Shown here piece by piece: positions 10,303-23,287 of a DNA stretch of 64,000 nt. The DNA is from Zygaena filipendulae (taxonomy: Eukaryota; Arthropoda; Insecta; Lepidoptera; Zygaenidae): positions 5,354,501 to 5,418,500 of the forward strand of contig OU015669.1 of the NCBI GenBank assembly GCA_907165275.2, in the 5' to 3' direction. How positions within the stretch are numbered: the stretch's first letter is position 1; each line of letters starts with the position of its first letter. The notes under the pieces are model-generated. The model saw nothing but the letters and a program-made list of their open reading frames with translations, had not been told where the DNA came from and did not search any database. The position numbers and the translations under genes are program-made.

Positions 10303-10527
10303 TGTTAGTACCAATGGATGGCCCCCGCACTACTACCAAAAAATATAATTAGAAATACTCACAGATCACCTTGTTTTTGTTTTTTTTTTTTTAACTTAAC
10401 CACCACCACTACGGGTTAGATAATTGGACTTTTATGAGTTTACGCGCTTTAACGCCTGTAAGTGCCAATATTTGTAAGGAAACTCTCTTACACGTGTATC
10501 ACGCAACAAACGCTATAGCAGAGTCCC

Positions 10528-10540
10528 CACCAGTGAAGTT
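10528..10540. repeat. 13-bp target-site duplication, right copy
   Basis: CACCAGTGAAGTT, identical to 4908-4920. It flanks the 5' end of the minus-strand retrotransposon. Confidence 0.9.
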
Positions 10541-12221
10541 GCACCGAAATTGAAATTTGAAAAAGAAATGACCAGAGAGAAGGTAATCACGAAATGACAT
10601 GTAACAACGTCGTCGTATTTGACAAGTTTTTGACAAATGACAACTGTCAATACTATTTTTTTTGTTTTACCCCTTTTGTGGAAGGCAAAGAAAGCTGAGT
10701 TCATTGTAACGTACGCGCGTACCGGTAACCGGACTGGATCAAGAGGAAATCGCGCAATAAAAGTTCATTTTACACCATTTTCGATTTTAGTCCACAAATT
10801 TCACACCTTTTGTGAGACACCTTATTCCGTGCTTCACTTAAAAAACCAAACAAACGTATTAAATAAAAAAAAAAACTTACCTAAACTACTACTTACTATC
10901 AAATTAAACCCAGTTTTTTTATAACAATAGGGTACTTGCATGAAAATAATAAGAAATTGTGTCAATAATTAAGATATAGGGCCCGAGAAAAGCATCGTGA
11001 AAGATTTATTAAAAAATTATCAATAGTTTCCAAAATATACAACTTTTATTTTTGTGAAATGGAACGATGCAACGGTACACCAATCGTAGCCACGCAAGCG
11101 TAAAACGTACACGCATAAAATATTTTAAGAAATATTTACCCCTTTTCAAGTGCATGCCATATTGAAAAAAGAAGAAGTGCATACACTCAATACACACATA
11201 TTTTACTTTTTCTGAATAGAAGTTTTTTACTTTATAATGCGTTGGTAAGATTAATTTTGATTTTTTACTGGAGTCTGGAACTTTGGAAGTAACCCGACTC
11301 AGTTTAACCTTATTTTCGCTTTTGGATATTAAAGTTACTTAACTGTCAGTGTCACATGACCCTGTCAACGCGACAGTCACATCCTAAGAAGAATAAGCAT
11401 ATTGTTCTGAGGTCACATCTCTATCACAGAGTAAGTAGGAACTTTGGAATGCTCTATTTAATTAATTTATACAACGTGTTAATGAATTAACTGAAAACCT
11501 GATACACCCCATTTTAAAAAATAAACAATAATATGATTAAGATATATTTTAAGTCGAAAAAATCTATACTTTAAAAGTTATTCAATATTAGTTTGGAAGT
11601 GACCTATCTACGAAATTCTAAGCGCTACGCCCGCTTTTACCGGTTCGATTTTTTTTGCTGCAGGCGGCGTACGCGCCAAATATTGTATTATAAATAATTT
11701 AGACAAGGGCTGATAAAAATGAAAAAAATATAACCTATATTCAAATATAGTGCGATCGATTCGCTAGTTGATTCTGAGCAAACTACTTTCTAGTTTTCAG
11801 TTAATTCATTAACACGTTGGTATAATAGCATAAGTTGTTTAAGTACGCCATATTTTTTTTAAATAGACAGGAAAAAAAAATCGTGTAAGTATTAATGTGG
11901 TCGAATTTTTTATAATATTAAATATTGGCCAAAAAAAAATTATAGACATTTTTGTTTTTGATAATTTTTTTATTATGAGAATAATATTTTCGTCTTAATA
12001 ATTTCGAAACTAAGGCGCTATTTATTCTCTTTAAACTTTTTAGTAATATTATTTTATTTAGAGGAATTTAGGGGTTTTTTACTTAAGATTTAGGGGTAAA
12101 TGTTTCGAGAGTTGGTAACACTGCAGTAACCTTTTTCCAAATGCTTAAAGGACATGTATCCATGGCCGTTAAATAAATTAAAAAAAAATTATTCAATTTC
12201 CAAATTCAGTTCAGTAAAATT
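10541..12221. other. Intergenic region between the Leo1-like and CARD genes
   Basis: No supported gene. Before the retrotransposon arrived, 10541 would have joined 4907, so this stretch is the original upstream region of Leo1 and also lies upstream of the CARD gene: a probable divergent promoter zone. It includes a TGACAACTGTCA palindrome-like motif near 10635-10650 and another TGTCAGTGTCACATGACC stretch near 11343. The rest is AT-rich with no repeat I can name. Confidence 0.45.
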
Positions 12222-12513
12222 ATGGCTGCTGGATGGGATGTTTGTGCCGCTTTGTTGCGCCACAAAACAACTTTATTACGAGAACTTTGCGATACGAATC
12301 TACTCGATGTTTTAGTGAAAAAAGGATTGTTTAATTTAAGTGATCACGAATTGATAACTAGTGCGGCTGATACGGAGAAATGTAACTATTTCTTAGATGT
12401 TGTTAGTAAACAAAGTGGTGCTAAGTTGAATGAATTGTGCGGTGTGTTGGAAAAAGAATGCCCGAAACTGTCGAGGGAGCTTTTAAATGATAAACAAAGG
12501 TTCATCGTGAATG
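12222..12513 (+). CDS. CARD-domain protein, exon 1 (whole CARD)
   Basis: Starts at ATG 12222 (MAAGWDVCAALLRHK) and codes 97 residues plus one base before a GTACGA donor at 12514. The pattern is that of a CARD: helix 1 with LLRHKTTLLREL, then DTNLLDVLVKKGLFNLSDHELI, TEKCNYFLDVVSKQS, and a last helix block of AKLNELCGVLEKECPKLSREL. CARDs assemble apoptotic and immune signalling complexes by binding other CARDs (Dronc, Dark/Apaf-1, CRADD). The exon joins in phase to 33678-33735 and 33846-33861, giving a predicted 121-residue protein of CARD alone. If the intron is retained, translation stops at 12593 after 123 residues. Two TCAGT initiator-like motifs lie just upstream (12206-12215). It could instead be the first exon of a larger caspase or adaptor with other downstream exons. 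Confidence 0.68.
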
Positions 12514-12724
12514 GTACGATTTTTTTTATTGAAGTAATAATAGTAATTAATAGTCACGGGAAGGACTGTACATTAAGCACCCTCGATTTTTAATAGTTAC
12601 AATTTTTTTTTGGATAGAAAAGTGTGTTTATAGTGTATTTCTCAAATCCGCAAATTACGGAAATTCATAATTTTCGAGAAAAAAAAATAATGAAAACTTT
12701 ACTCAATTTACGATAATATTTTGA

Positions 12725-12800
12725 CTATGGCGCTTCGCCGGCCGCTACCGCGGCACGCTCGCTGCGCTCGCTCGGCTCGCGCGACTTCGTCAACAGTGCA
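12725..12800. other. GC-rich patch
   Basis: A short, strongly GC-rich stretch with repeated GCTCGCT-like units in otherwise AT-rich DNA, followed by AACCTAACCTAACC, which is two to three units of the insect telomere repeat complement. It lies about 210 bp inside the CARD intron. Function unknown. Confidence 0.4.
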
Positions 12801-14220
12801 AACCTAACCTAACCAACTCAAGTTTAACAAATTTTCATTTTCATTAGCAAATTATAATAATCAAAGATAATAAATAATATAATCACTTTATCCGAATGTA
12901 AAACGAAATAATTCTTACAAAGTCAATGGCAAATGGTTGACACATCGCGGAGTTTTGTATGAAATTGTGAAACTTTAGTATTTTTTTTCTCGAAAACGAT
13001 GAGTTTCCGTAATTAGGGATTTTATGTGAAGTTATATTAAGCAAAGTCCCACACACATAAAAAATATGAAGCTCTAAATCGCGGGTGCTTATTGTACAGT
13101 TGAGCCTAGTCACGTTTTGTTTACGCATAAAGTATGCATTAATTATATTTAATTTAAGTTATTAAGAATTTAATTAAGAGCGGACTGTGGAGTCTCCAGG
13201 AATAAGTACAATAAACTTTATACCTAAAAGGAGGCTCCAGCAATGTATTAAGCTTACACTGTGAAAGCACAGTGAAAGTAATAATTTTGAATTTTTAAAA
13301 AATAAAATATGGGTAGGTAGGTACAAATCTTTTCACGTCATTCTATGATTCCACTTGTTTGTAATTTGTATCGATAGAATTTCGAGGCTACTCAACTTTC
13401 GGTGGGTGTAGGTTGTAGGTACCTACTATCTGTATAAAATGACTGCAGATTTTTTTTTATTACAAAACTTATAGACAACGAGTATAGACAAGTTACGAGT
13501 AACTGGGTACGTCGACAGTACCTATAATTTTGAAAGATATAAACAAAATAGGTACGTATTTGATTGAAAAATTGCATGACCACCGAGTCGGTCGGTGGCG
13601 CACGCGGTCGCGTCGGCACCGCCTAAATCGAGGGGAGAGAACTTGAAGCTCGAGAGATGCTAAATGCACTTTACAACTTTAAACCTGCACTAAGAAAACA
13701 TAGTTTTGTCCTTATTTTGTTAGCTGTATTGGTGATAATCGTCTATTGTATTGCCTGGAAAAGAGCGGTATGTTGTTGCATAGATTGCGGCATATATGCG
13801 GGAAGAAAATAGCCTTCTAGACTAGAGTTATCGGCTATCGCCGCCGTTATTGAACTGTATAATATTTTGGTTATTGTTATTTTTTATAACTAACTTGTAA
13901 AATATTAGAACGTTTTTTAGAGAGCAAATAGGAATACCTACCCAATACTAGTACTACCTACGTACACTGGGTAGGTAGGTACCTAGCAAGCCATTCAAAG
14001 CCATGTATCTATTACATGAATCTATTACAAAATACTTTCTCATCTCTAGTTGCGTTCTTTTGTCCCTTCACTTGTCTCATTTATTTTTGAGCATGTCTTA
14101 AATTTTTTTTACAGAATTCTTATTTCTAACTGGCGATGGCGCCTTTAGTTCTATCATACGACAAGAGACGAATCGCTCTGTTTCGAACGAATTTACCTAA
14201 AGCTTTTCAACAAAAAATAT

Positions 14221-14246
14221 TAGGTAGGTAGGTACCTACCTACCTA
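14221..14246. repeat. 26-bp perfect palindrome of GGTA/TACC units
   Basis: (TAGG)n joined head to head with (CCTA)n around a central GGTACC. A simple-sequence run that inverts at its centre, directly upstream of a dispersed repeat. Confidence 0.85.
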
Positions 14247-14480
14247 TTTTTAACCGCCTTCAAAAAAGGAGGAGGTTCTCAATTTGACTGTTTTTTTAAT
14301 GTATAAACTTTCCACTGGGTGAACTAATTTTGATGATTCTTTTTTAATTGAAAGCTGTTGCTTCCCGTGTGGTCCCATTGTCATGAAATCAAGATCTGAT
14401 GATGGGATCTTGGAGAAATCGAGGGAACTCTTCAAATATCATACACACCTATAGCGATTTGGGTACATATTTTTTATAGT
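14247..14480 (+). repeat. Dispersed repeat with AACCGCCTTC...GGAGGAGGTTCTCAATT head
   Basis: The head matches 18391-18445 and, reversed, 48105-48160. All three share the AACCG(A/C)CTTC and GGAGGAGGT core. Only this copy has a long body. Class not determined. Confidence 0.5.
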
Positions 14481-16320
14481 AAATAGTTCATTTTCTTTCG
14501 AAAATCACCAACTGGTGAAGCAGAACTGATGATGAAGACCATAGATGGCCACCGGAACTACTTAATAATAAGTAGGTATTTCACAGTTTGCGACTCTAAA
14601 TTACTTGCTAAGAAATTTATGTGTCATAATGCATATGGTGAAGTGTAGCTGATGGTGAAGTAGCAGGAGAACTCTTCAACAATTATTATCAACGTCCCTG
14701 CATCAGCATCGGTAAATTAAGCAATATTTTTTCAAAGGTTATGAGCTGTTGACGTTAGGTAAGTGTCACTTAGATAAATTATAAACCAGCTCACTTAAAA
14801 GCGAAAAACAAACAAAACTTTAACAAAAAATAAAACTATTACGTGTATTTTTGTCCTTTGGATTGAATCGGTATTTTGTTATTGTTAACTTTTTAGTGTA
14901 GGGCAGTTTTGTGTTTATGAAGTCGGTTTAATTTTTTTTTATTCGTATCGCGTTGATTACTTTAACGATAACTATTCAACTTTTACACGTATCTGGAAGA
15001 AAATTTTCGTTAAAATTTGACCAAAAGAAAACTAAAAATAACCAAATATGTTACACTTCACGGTCTTGTTTTGGTAAATTCGTTCCGAAATAGCGCGATC
15101 ACGAGCGCGATTGGTCTCCACTCTCCAGGAAACACCGGAAATTCTTGATGTTTCTCTTTGCGTCATTAGGCTATAGGTAGGTACTTCATTTTCACTTCAG
15201 TGCGATCGATGTGATGTTGGTTAAAATAAAAAATACCGTCGTGACAAAGTCAGTTTTTAATTTTTTACATCTTTGCGATTGAATAAATCCCGCCATCAAA
15301 AATACAATTCTCCGCCGTAACAATAGACGATCGGGTCGTTTGCTAATTGCAATTAAATATTGCAGAATAAATAAATGAAAGAAAAAAAAAGAATATTTTG
15401 TTTATCTGTACGAGAACATTGTATGTATTATTAAGTATCATAATAGGTATTACCTACTTATAAGGTTGTACGAGATCTTAGGTAAATAAACTACTATCCG
15501 ACAGTTGCTTACTGTTGCGTTATTCTTGGAAGTGCACGCGCTTCGTGCACAACGCAGCACTGTTCATTTCTCAAGTAAATAACTACCTATACCTAATCAA
15601 AGTACCTACGTCCATCCCAATCGTTTAATCAGCGGCAATCCAAATTATATGTTATGATCTTCGTCGTACCGACAAGAATACATCCCCTCCATAATATCTC
15701 CCTCGGGAATTCTTTGTTACTGTTGTTGGTTCTGTGGTTCCAGAGAATACCGCCCAGGCGCCTACTACATCAAAACTTACAAACTTTACCTTTTTGTTAT
15801 ACATATTATTTTGTAAAATTAAACTTAATTTAACGTAATTATTATAAAAGGTAGCTAAACCTATGTACTTTGTAAATTTTTATTCCGTGTAGACGCATCG
15901 TTGTTGTCATTTCACAACGTTTTTGGTTCAAATTCCTTTACATGGTTGCTGTAATGAACATCAGAATAATAATTAATGTTAATTGGATAAAAACTTATCT
16001 GCGCCATTATTTTCTGGTCCAACAACAACAGTCAACAACACACAAGGCGAAATGTGTTCAAAACATCTGTCGATCGCTCAAAATGCCCAAGGCATAGAGG
16101 TGATAAGTTTGCGAACATCTGTCGGATGCGTTTTGTGCCGTGCACGGTTATTTTTAAACATAATTTTGTTTACTGACCCCACCTTTGTGGACTGCCGTAA
16201 TCACGAGCACGAATGTTGTCATCCACTAAACTAAGTTCAAAATTTTTATTTGAAGAGTTCATTAATTTTAAATAATTGAAATCGATAGATTCGCTTATCA
16301 TTAATCCTTATAGCTATTTA

Positions 16321-16517
16321 TTAATATTATAAATGCGAAAGTGAGTATGTTTGTTTGTTTGTTACGCTTTCACGTCTCAACGGCTCAACCGATCATCGTG
16401 AAATTTTGTATGCACGTTGTCAGGGGTACAGAGAAGGACATAGGATACTTTTATCCCGGAATTTTCGCGGTAACTCCGAAATTACCACGGGTGAATCCGC
16501 GGGGAACAGCTAGTTTA
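16321..16517 (-). repeat. ACTAGCTGT-family dispersed repeat
   Basis: Well-preserved reverse copy: ATTATAAATGCGAAAGTGAG edge, GTTTGTTTGTTTGTTACGC, GATCATCGTGAAATTTTG, GAGAAGGACATAGGATAC, and the CCGCGGGGAACAGCTAGT edge. Confidence 0.75.
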
Positions 16518-18390
16518 AATATAGGTAATTATGTAGAAATAAATTACGTGGGAAATAAACACCATCGGTTTAATATTATTTATCTATTAATCATAATAAG
16601 TAGGTAATGATATCGTGTGGTTTGAAGACAAAAGTTAAATAGGCAATCAACAATTTGTGTCATTAGGAAATAAATCATTTGTTTGCATATATGGCTGGTA
16701 ACACTAAAGAATCCTCATTATTTGTGTGGGAACTTACAATCACAGAGAAGCATGAATTTTACTGGGGTAATATAAATTTCGATAACTAGTACGAATGTAG
16801 ACTTGACTGGCTTGACCGAATTTATTGTAGGTATAAAGCATTACAGAAGATCTACATAAATTGAATGCGTAATCTAACGAAATAACGAGTAAAATCGAAA
16901 AGATTCACGATTTTGGATTTCCATAATGGAAGCCGCGATAGAGGTCAAAGGTCTTTCAACCCTGTCGACTTATCTGATGCTACATTTACACTCTTGCACC
17001 AATTGCCGCATCCAAAACATCGAAGAGGCGATCTACTGAGGCTGGTACACCTGTACAGTGTACAGTCGTCGGCGTCAAAAGTTGGATTTAAACATTTTTG
17101 ACAAGTATTTAATCTTATTGCTATTATAGTAATAAAGACTATATGCAATTAAATTTAACCACATTCAAAAGTGATACTTTTAGATGACGACCGTACCTAC
17201 CAGATGTGTGACACAGAAAAAGATATTGTGATGAAGACTTTCATCGCGGTATTCGCAGGTATAAGTAAAGCAGCAAGGGAACGCATTTAAACTACTATGT
17301 TTAAAATTAAAAATTCATAGCATACTAAAACCATAAGGTTTCTACATACAATGTCACTGCACAGTGCACAGTTAGGATAAAAATATTTCACTGCAAGAGT
17401 AAGTTCTTAAAAGATGTAACATGTCTGTTACTATTGGCAGCGAGATGTTAGCGTGAGCGAAAAACGAAATCGGTCGGATTTCGTCTATAGCCCTAGGTCT
17501 CAGATTTGTCCTCGCGGGTTACGACGTCTACTGCGTCTAAACAACGTGAGTCTAAACGTACCTTCTAGTAGGTGGGTGAAGTTAAGCCGACGCGACGCCT
17601 TGCTCATGGGGTGTGACGGGTCTTAGCGACCGGCGACCGCGTGTGAACCTATAGCATGGGAACCTTTTTGTTATCAACCACTCTTATTAAACGAAGCATA
17701 CCATGCTCTATCTGGTGAATAGATGTTGGTATGTCAATGGCTGTGGGAGGTACACTGATCTGAAGTTTTTTAACCGCCACTCGCCAATTAAATTCCTATA
17801 CGAAATACGCTTTGCGGGCAACTTCTTTAATTATATTATTATTATTATACCTAAACCTAAAAGAAAGGTTTTCCCAAAATTCATCCCCTAAGTGGGTGAA
17901 CTTTGACATGGGCCTATGAAGCTGCAAGGTATGTAATTAGTTTATGGGGAGTAGACATCAGCTCAGAAAGAATTTGCATCACACATTTTCTGAGGGAATA
18001 CCGAAATTCACGCGTGTAAAATCGCATGGATAAGCTAGTATTTTTATGGTCACTTTGTGGAACTTAATTAAATTATCGAGCCTAGAAAGTCAAGTTTGTT
18101 TTTCTCTAAGCTCCGATACGAAATGTTCATCAAGCGGAAATCCAGTTTAACGATCTCGTAAGAAACAGTTTCATCATAATTGAAAAATAAATAGGGAAGA
18201 CGGTGGAAAACGTTGTTACTTTAAAACTCGATATGCACGACCAACCGTTTTGAGTCAATATTGATTCGTAATTGGAAATTATCTTGAGTTCGCACGCTGT
18301 GGGCATTGAACCTGGAACTTTCCATGTATTTTTATTGACTCCATGTCTAACGAGGTTTAATGGTGGAGCTCCTTAGACTTAACTAATATT

Positions 18391-18445
18391 TTTAACCGAC
18401 TTCCAAAAGAGGAGGAGGTTCTCAATTCGACTGTATGTTTTTTTT
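18391..18445 (+). repeat. Short copy of the GGAGGAGGTTCTCAATTCG repeat
   Basis: Matches the head of the repeat at 14247 and ends within about 55 bp. Confidence 0.5.
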
Positions 18446-18705
18446 ATCCTTCAAAATCATTAACTCCAAGTCACGCACGTTTAACATGTAACGTTAGAGG
18501 TGGCAAGTGTCTTGCACTTTTCAAGCCTAAAATTCATCGCCAATTCGATCGCCGATCAAATCAATCGATGGAGAAAAACCGCGGGGCACAGTTAGTTTCT
18601 ATATAATTATTATAGTCTACAGACTATTGGTATTGTTTTGATTCGTCATCACGCATCATGCACCTGTGTGTCTAAAAACGTGACTAACTCGCATCTAAGC
18701 AATCC

Positions 18706-18766
18706 TTACTAATATTATAAATACGAAAGTGAGTTTGTTTGTTTGTTACGCTTTCATGCCTCATAT
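18706..18766 (-). repeat. ACTAGCTGT-family fragment (AT-rich edge only)
   Basis: TTACTAATATTATAAATACG followed by GAAAGTGAGTTTGTTTGTTT and ACGCTTTCATGCCTC. The rest of the element is missing. Confidence 0.6.
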
Positions 18767-19579
18767 GGAACTTTGAATCTGGCTAAAACTGGCTGATATT
18801 ATAATTAAAGTAATTGATAAAACCTTTTTTTTACAATTATTCTTGCTAGTATAGGTTATCCAGTTTGAATAATGTTTATTACGGCACTAAATTGCTCTAG
18901 CACAAACCATCCTAGTTTGGGTAAAACTAGTGATTATAATATTATCTTTGGTGTGGGTCTTAACAACAGCTGACATAGGTTCGGGCGTATCTAACCGTAG
19001 CGAAAAGATATTACTCAATACAATGGAACGCATCCCAAATTTTTCAACAACTCACAAAATATAAAAGAGTCGTAACTGTAAAATAAGCCTTGGTTACCAA
19101 GTTGAAGTATATTTTACAAAGGTGGATTTCACTAATGTTTCGTCGACTATGTTCGATTTGAGTTGTCGTCGAGAACAATGAGTGTTATTGTTGTTATGTT
19201 AAAACTCAAAAGGCTTCTCGGTTTACATTGCGTAGCTAAAACTCTTTGCTTTAGCATTGCTGAAGGCAGTATGCCAGTAAAAAGTACTAAGAAGCATGAA
19301 GGTAACAAGGTAAGGTAACCTACTTAGCACAGCTGGTAACCATTTTTTTTATATGAAACTCGACATTTCAGGTTTTTTTTTAAACGCACTAATGGTTATA
19401 ACATATTAGTTAATAATGGCTCGAAAATTCCGAACACAGGAACGTATTTTTAGTCTATCATCATCTTGATAGCTAGCTGTCTATCATTTTAATTTGGATC
19501 CTTAGTGCAGAAATAATTACCTAGTTCTTTTTAATTAACTATTGCCTCATTCTCATTAATAATGATTAATATCATGCCG

Positions 19580-19681
19580 GCAAAAGAGACGTTGTCAGAG
19601 GTACAGAAAATCACATACTACACTCTTATTCCGGAATTCTTCCCGCGAGAACACCGAAATTATCGCGAGGAACAGCTAGTA
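19580..19681 (-). repeat. ACTAGCTGT-family fragment
   Basis: Reverse copy of the GC-rich half: TTGTCAGAGGTACAGA, TTATTCCGGAATTC, and a terminal GAGGAACAGCTAGT. Confidence 0.6.
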
Positions 19682-20003
19682 AACTGTAATGTATAGCATC
19701 TTCAAATGCCGAATATCCTTTTTATAATTGCTTTAATCGTAGAGATTGGCTAAAATGTAAGTATATTATCATAATTGAAGTAGGTATGTGCTCCAATTAG
19801 GTCATCATACTTACGTTATGCCTAGTTCACAGTGGAACACATTTTTTCCCCAAAATAGTAATTCATAGTTAACGTATAACATAAATATTCCGAAAATTTA
19901 GTTTTAGTTAGTGAAGGATTGAGTTATGAGAATATAGATTCTTACCAATATACATAATATATTACATACATTATGTTACAATTTATACCTACTTATAAAG
20001 AGA

Positions 20004-20283
20004 CTAGCTGTCCCCCGCGGTTCCACTAGCGGTATTTTCGGAATTCCCGTGGGAATTTCGGGATATAAGGTACAGTTGCGGTCTCAGTTTAAAACTTTGG
20101 AGGGGGTCACTAATAAAATAAAATATGTCGACTTTAATGCACAATACACAATTTTATTGCACACATTATAAAACAAATGGGTTTTGGAGGGGGTCATATC
20201 CCCCATAAGAATTTTCAAAATCGGTTCCGTAGATCCAGAGATTACCCCCTACAACGTCACAAACTCAACATTTACAAAACTTT
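20004..20283 (+). repeat. ACTAGCTGT-family dispersed repeat, variant
   Basis: Begins GACTAGCTGTCCCCCGCGG and keeps the GGGAATTTCGGGATATAAGG segment. It then diverges into two GGAGGGGGTCA-like segments and ends with GATCCAGAGATTACCCCCT. Confidence 0.6.
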
Positions 20284-21959
20284 ACCTATTTATGATATTA
20301 GTATTTGATTATTTAAGTATTTGATTAGTATAGATAAAATTAGATTTACTGCATTTAGAGGTAAGTCTGGTAAGTTTTCTCTGGAATAACTAAGCTGTAG
20401 GTATCTAAATATTTTTTCACTAATCTTAAGTTACATTATCGGTGAGTAATGTTTTTCACTAGGACAACATTATCATTATCATATGATGGTATGACAAAAA
20501 AATCCCGAAGGAATTCCACAATGCATGAGGGTGTAATGGCAGGCACTAGCCAGTTTCGATAAGCTTCTCTGTCGGGCAGAAGCTGCTATTTACTCAATAA
20601 CTACCCTACTCGAAACCACGCGTCACACCGCTTCGCAACTTACGTATGCCCCAGTGTGGGCTAGGCTTGAGTTATGTGCTCTAATTTGACTCTAATCAAA
20701 TTAGCGAATGAATGCTCCGCATTTGCTTGCTCGAATACAGTATATACTATACAGTACCTGACTAGACTCTACGAATGTTACCTACCAACAAACCTTTCCT
20801 CTTTACAATATTGGTTTAAAGTTTTTTCCCCAAAATATCAACAGAACAAATAACTTTATAAATTACCATAATAGGTATAATTTTTCCCTGAATCTATAAA
20901 GCAAATGTTAAGCGAACTGAAGGTTCATTAGATTCCTGTATTAATAAAATAAAAAAGAAAATGATGAAAGTCTAAGTGAGAAAAGTTCATCACTTAATTT
21001 AGTAACTTGTGGTGAAAATGAAAAATCCACTTTGTACCTACTATTGATTTATAGACATAATCGATTTAAATTTATACATTTGATAGGTGCGGCAAGGAAG
21101 ACTCCCAGAGTCATTGACTTCGATGTAGCCAGGGAGCCATTCAATATAATCCATTTAATCACGCACGCAAGCGATGGGTAACCGTGAAACAGTGGCCAGT
21201 TGTAAAACCGTTGACATTTTTATAGCTGTGTGGTCGTGCATCAATAATTTTTTAATAAAAGCTGCCGTGAGGATCATTTTACATAACTCCTGTCCCACAT
21301 AATTGTTTGTTGTTTGCGGTTAGTTTTGAAAATTCAAGAAAATCTATGTATCAAGTATTAATTTATACTACATACATGCAAATTCTTTGATAAAATCTAT
21401 TTACAAAATTTTATGAAACCCATCTATAAAACAAGTTAGTACTCCATCTCTTTTCTCAGTCCATGCATATTGCAACTGTATGAAACTAAATTACTGTATT
21501 TATATTAACTGCATTCTGTCTTTACGTTTCTACGCAATACCTACGCGACGTAAGTCAAGTCCTGGTTGACCTTGAATTAATTTACAAGACGCGACTAACT
21601 ATTACGAGCATGCTACTAGAGATTGGTGCTTGTGTACTCATAGTATGTACAATTACAAAAAAACTTATAAAATATACGTATAAACCATCCTATTTATCTA
21701 TTGGTGAAAACCGCATGAAAATCCGTTCAGTAGTTTTTGAGTTTATCGTGATCAGACAGACAAACAGATAGACAGACGCGGCGGAGGACTTTGTTTTTAT
21801 AATATGTAAGTATATATAATGTTTCTGCTGATTATACGTCCAGTTTATTGATCCTTTGAACTTCGGTAATTTATCATTAATTGTAACTAAAAGAAAAAAA
21901 GAAACTTGTAACCAGATATCCTGGATACGCTCACCACAGCTTCCTTTACGAGTGAAGTG

Positions 21960-22002
21960 TTACGCTCGGGCCTTTGAAATTTAGATAAAGGCCAGAGCGT
22001 AA
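21960..22002. repeat. Imperfect hairpin, 16-bp arms
   Basis: TTACGCTCGGGCCTTT (21960-21975) and AAAGGCCAGAGCGTAA (21987-22002) pair with a single mismatch around an 11-nt loop. Confidence 0.6.
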
Positions 22003-23287
22003 AGGCTATTTCAACAACATAAACAACAATCACCACCACAAGATGCCACTACGGGCATTGAATACTACATTTTATTATACAGCCAGCATAAGAAATATGT
22101 AATCATTTTTGACAGACGCGAGACGTTCAATCGTATTGCAATAGCAAAATTCAGCGAAGGACAAGAGGATTTACATATTATCATAGATTTTGACTGTACT
22201 CACATTTCATGAAACATGAATGCGAACGGTATCGACTATCGTGCTATATTAATATCATTGGTATACACTATACATATATGTATTACCCAGCAATAATTTG
22301 TTTTTGATATCAATGTGCTATATTAAGACTTTATTTTCATCCTAATATATGACTATGGATTAGCATTACTAGTCAGTTTGTATGGGAGAATCCAACCCTG
22401 TTATCTGACGATCAAGGTAACGTTCAAATCCGAACTAGCGCTGAGTTCTGTGACAGCCTCTTCAACTATCCGTACACATCACTTAAACCATATTATAAGG
22501 ACCCTTCTTTTCACGTTTCATTCTCGGTCTATCAAGTTAAGGTGGGTCTAAAGGTCTAGTTTTCATACAAACTGCCGTAGCTATATTAAAGGCATTCCGC
22601 CTGTTTTTATTTATTAGACTTCATTTAATAAAATACTACTATTTGTTACGATAACGCACAGCCCAAAATCTTTGCATATAGTGAAGAAATAACATAATTA
22701 CAATCATTTCAAAATGAATTAAATTTCGGTCGAACCTTTGCTTGTGTGAGAGAACGAATACACTATAAGTGTACGAAAATGGCGGCCCGGTCTATAAACA
22801 GCTGTAGTTTGGCTGTAGACTGACAAGTCCCCCGAATGCAGTAGTTTGTAGTGAATTCCAAAAAGATCACAAGGTGGCGCGGCGTTGAGCCGTGAGTTTT
22901 GACAATTTTACCTAACAAGATAATTTAGAATTGTATTTGAAAATATACCTATTACTGATGTAGTAGGTAGTAGGTACCTATTAGTAGCCGAAGCGAATAC
23001 AAATAACTTGTGGAAAGTTGGAAAAGACGTTTTGGTTCTGAGGTATAACTTACGGGTACAAGTATTTTTACATTTTTGTGTTGAATAAATTCTTGCTATC
23101 TCTTTCTTGTTTTCACGATGAGTAAAAGAGAGAGACCATATTTTCGAAAGGTTGTAACTCACCACGGCCCGGGGTGATAAAATTCAGCGTTTATCTCCAA
23201 ATTCTCCGATGCAATGAAAAGAATATTTTTATTGTGTCTTATGTGACCACGTGATGCAATTTTTTCATACCTTCAATTTTTTTTTTG

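Larger units (their letters stand above)
4921..10527 (-). mobile_element. Full-length I/Jockey-type non-LTR retrotransposon (5607 bp)
   Basis: The ends are set by the 13-bp duplication CACCAGTGAAGTT at 4908-4920 and 10528-10540. Read on the minus strand, the element begins GGGGACTCTGCTATAGCG, has a 5' UTR of about 225 nt, two overlapping intact ORFs and a 3' UTR of about 290 nt, and ends in an (AAG)n tail in place of a long poly(A). A non-poly(A) tail, an RNase H domain after the reverse transcriptase and a zinc-knuckle ORF1 fit the I group; the exact clade needs a tree. Intact ORFs and identical duplications indicate a young insertion. It lies 96 bp upstream of the Leo1 start codon, in the same orientation. 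Confidence 0.92.

Noticed and set aside
15983..16234. 83-codon plus-strand frame
   Set aside because: It lacks an ATG at its start (TTG) and has no recognisable domain.
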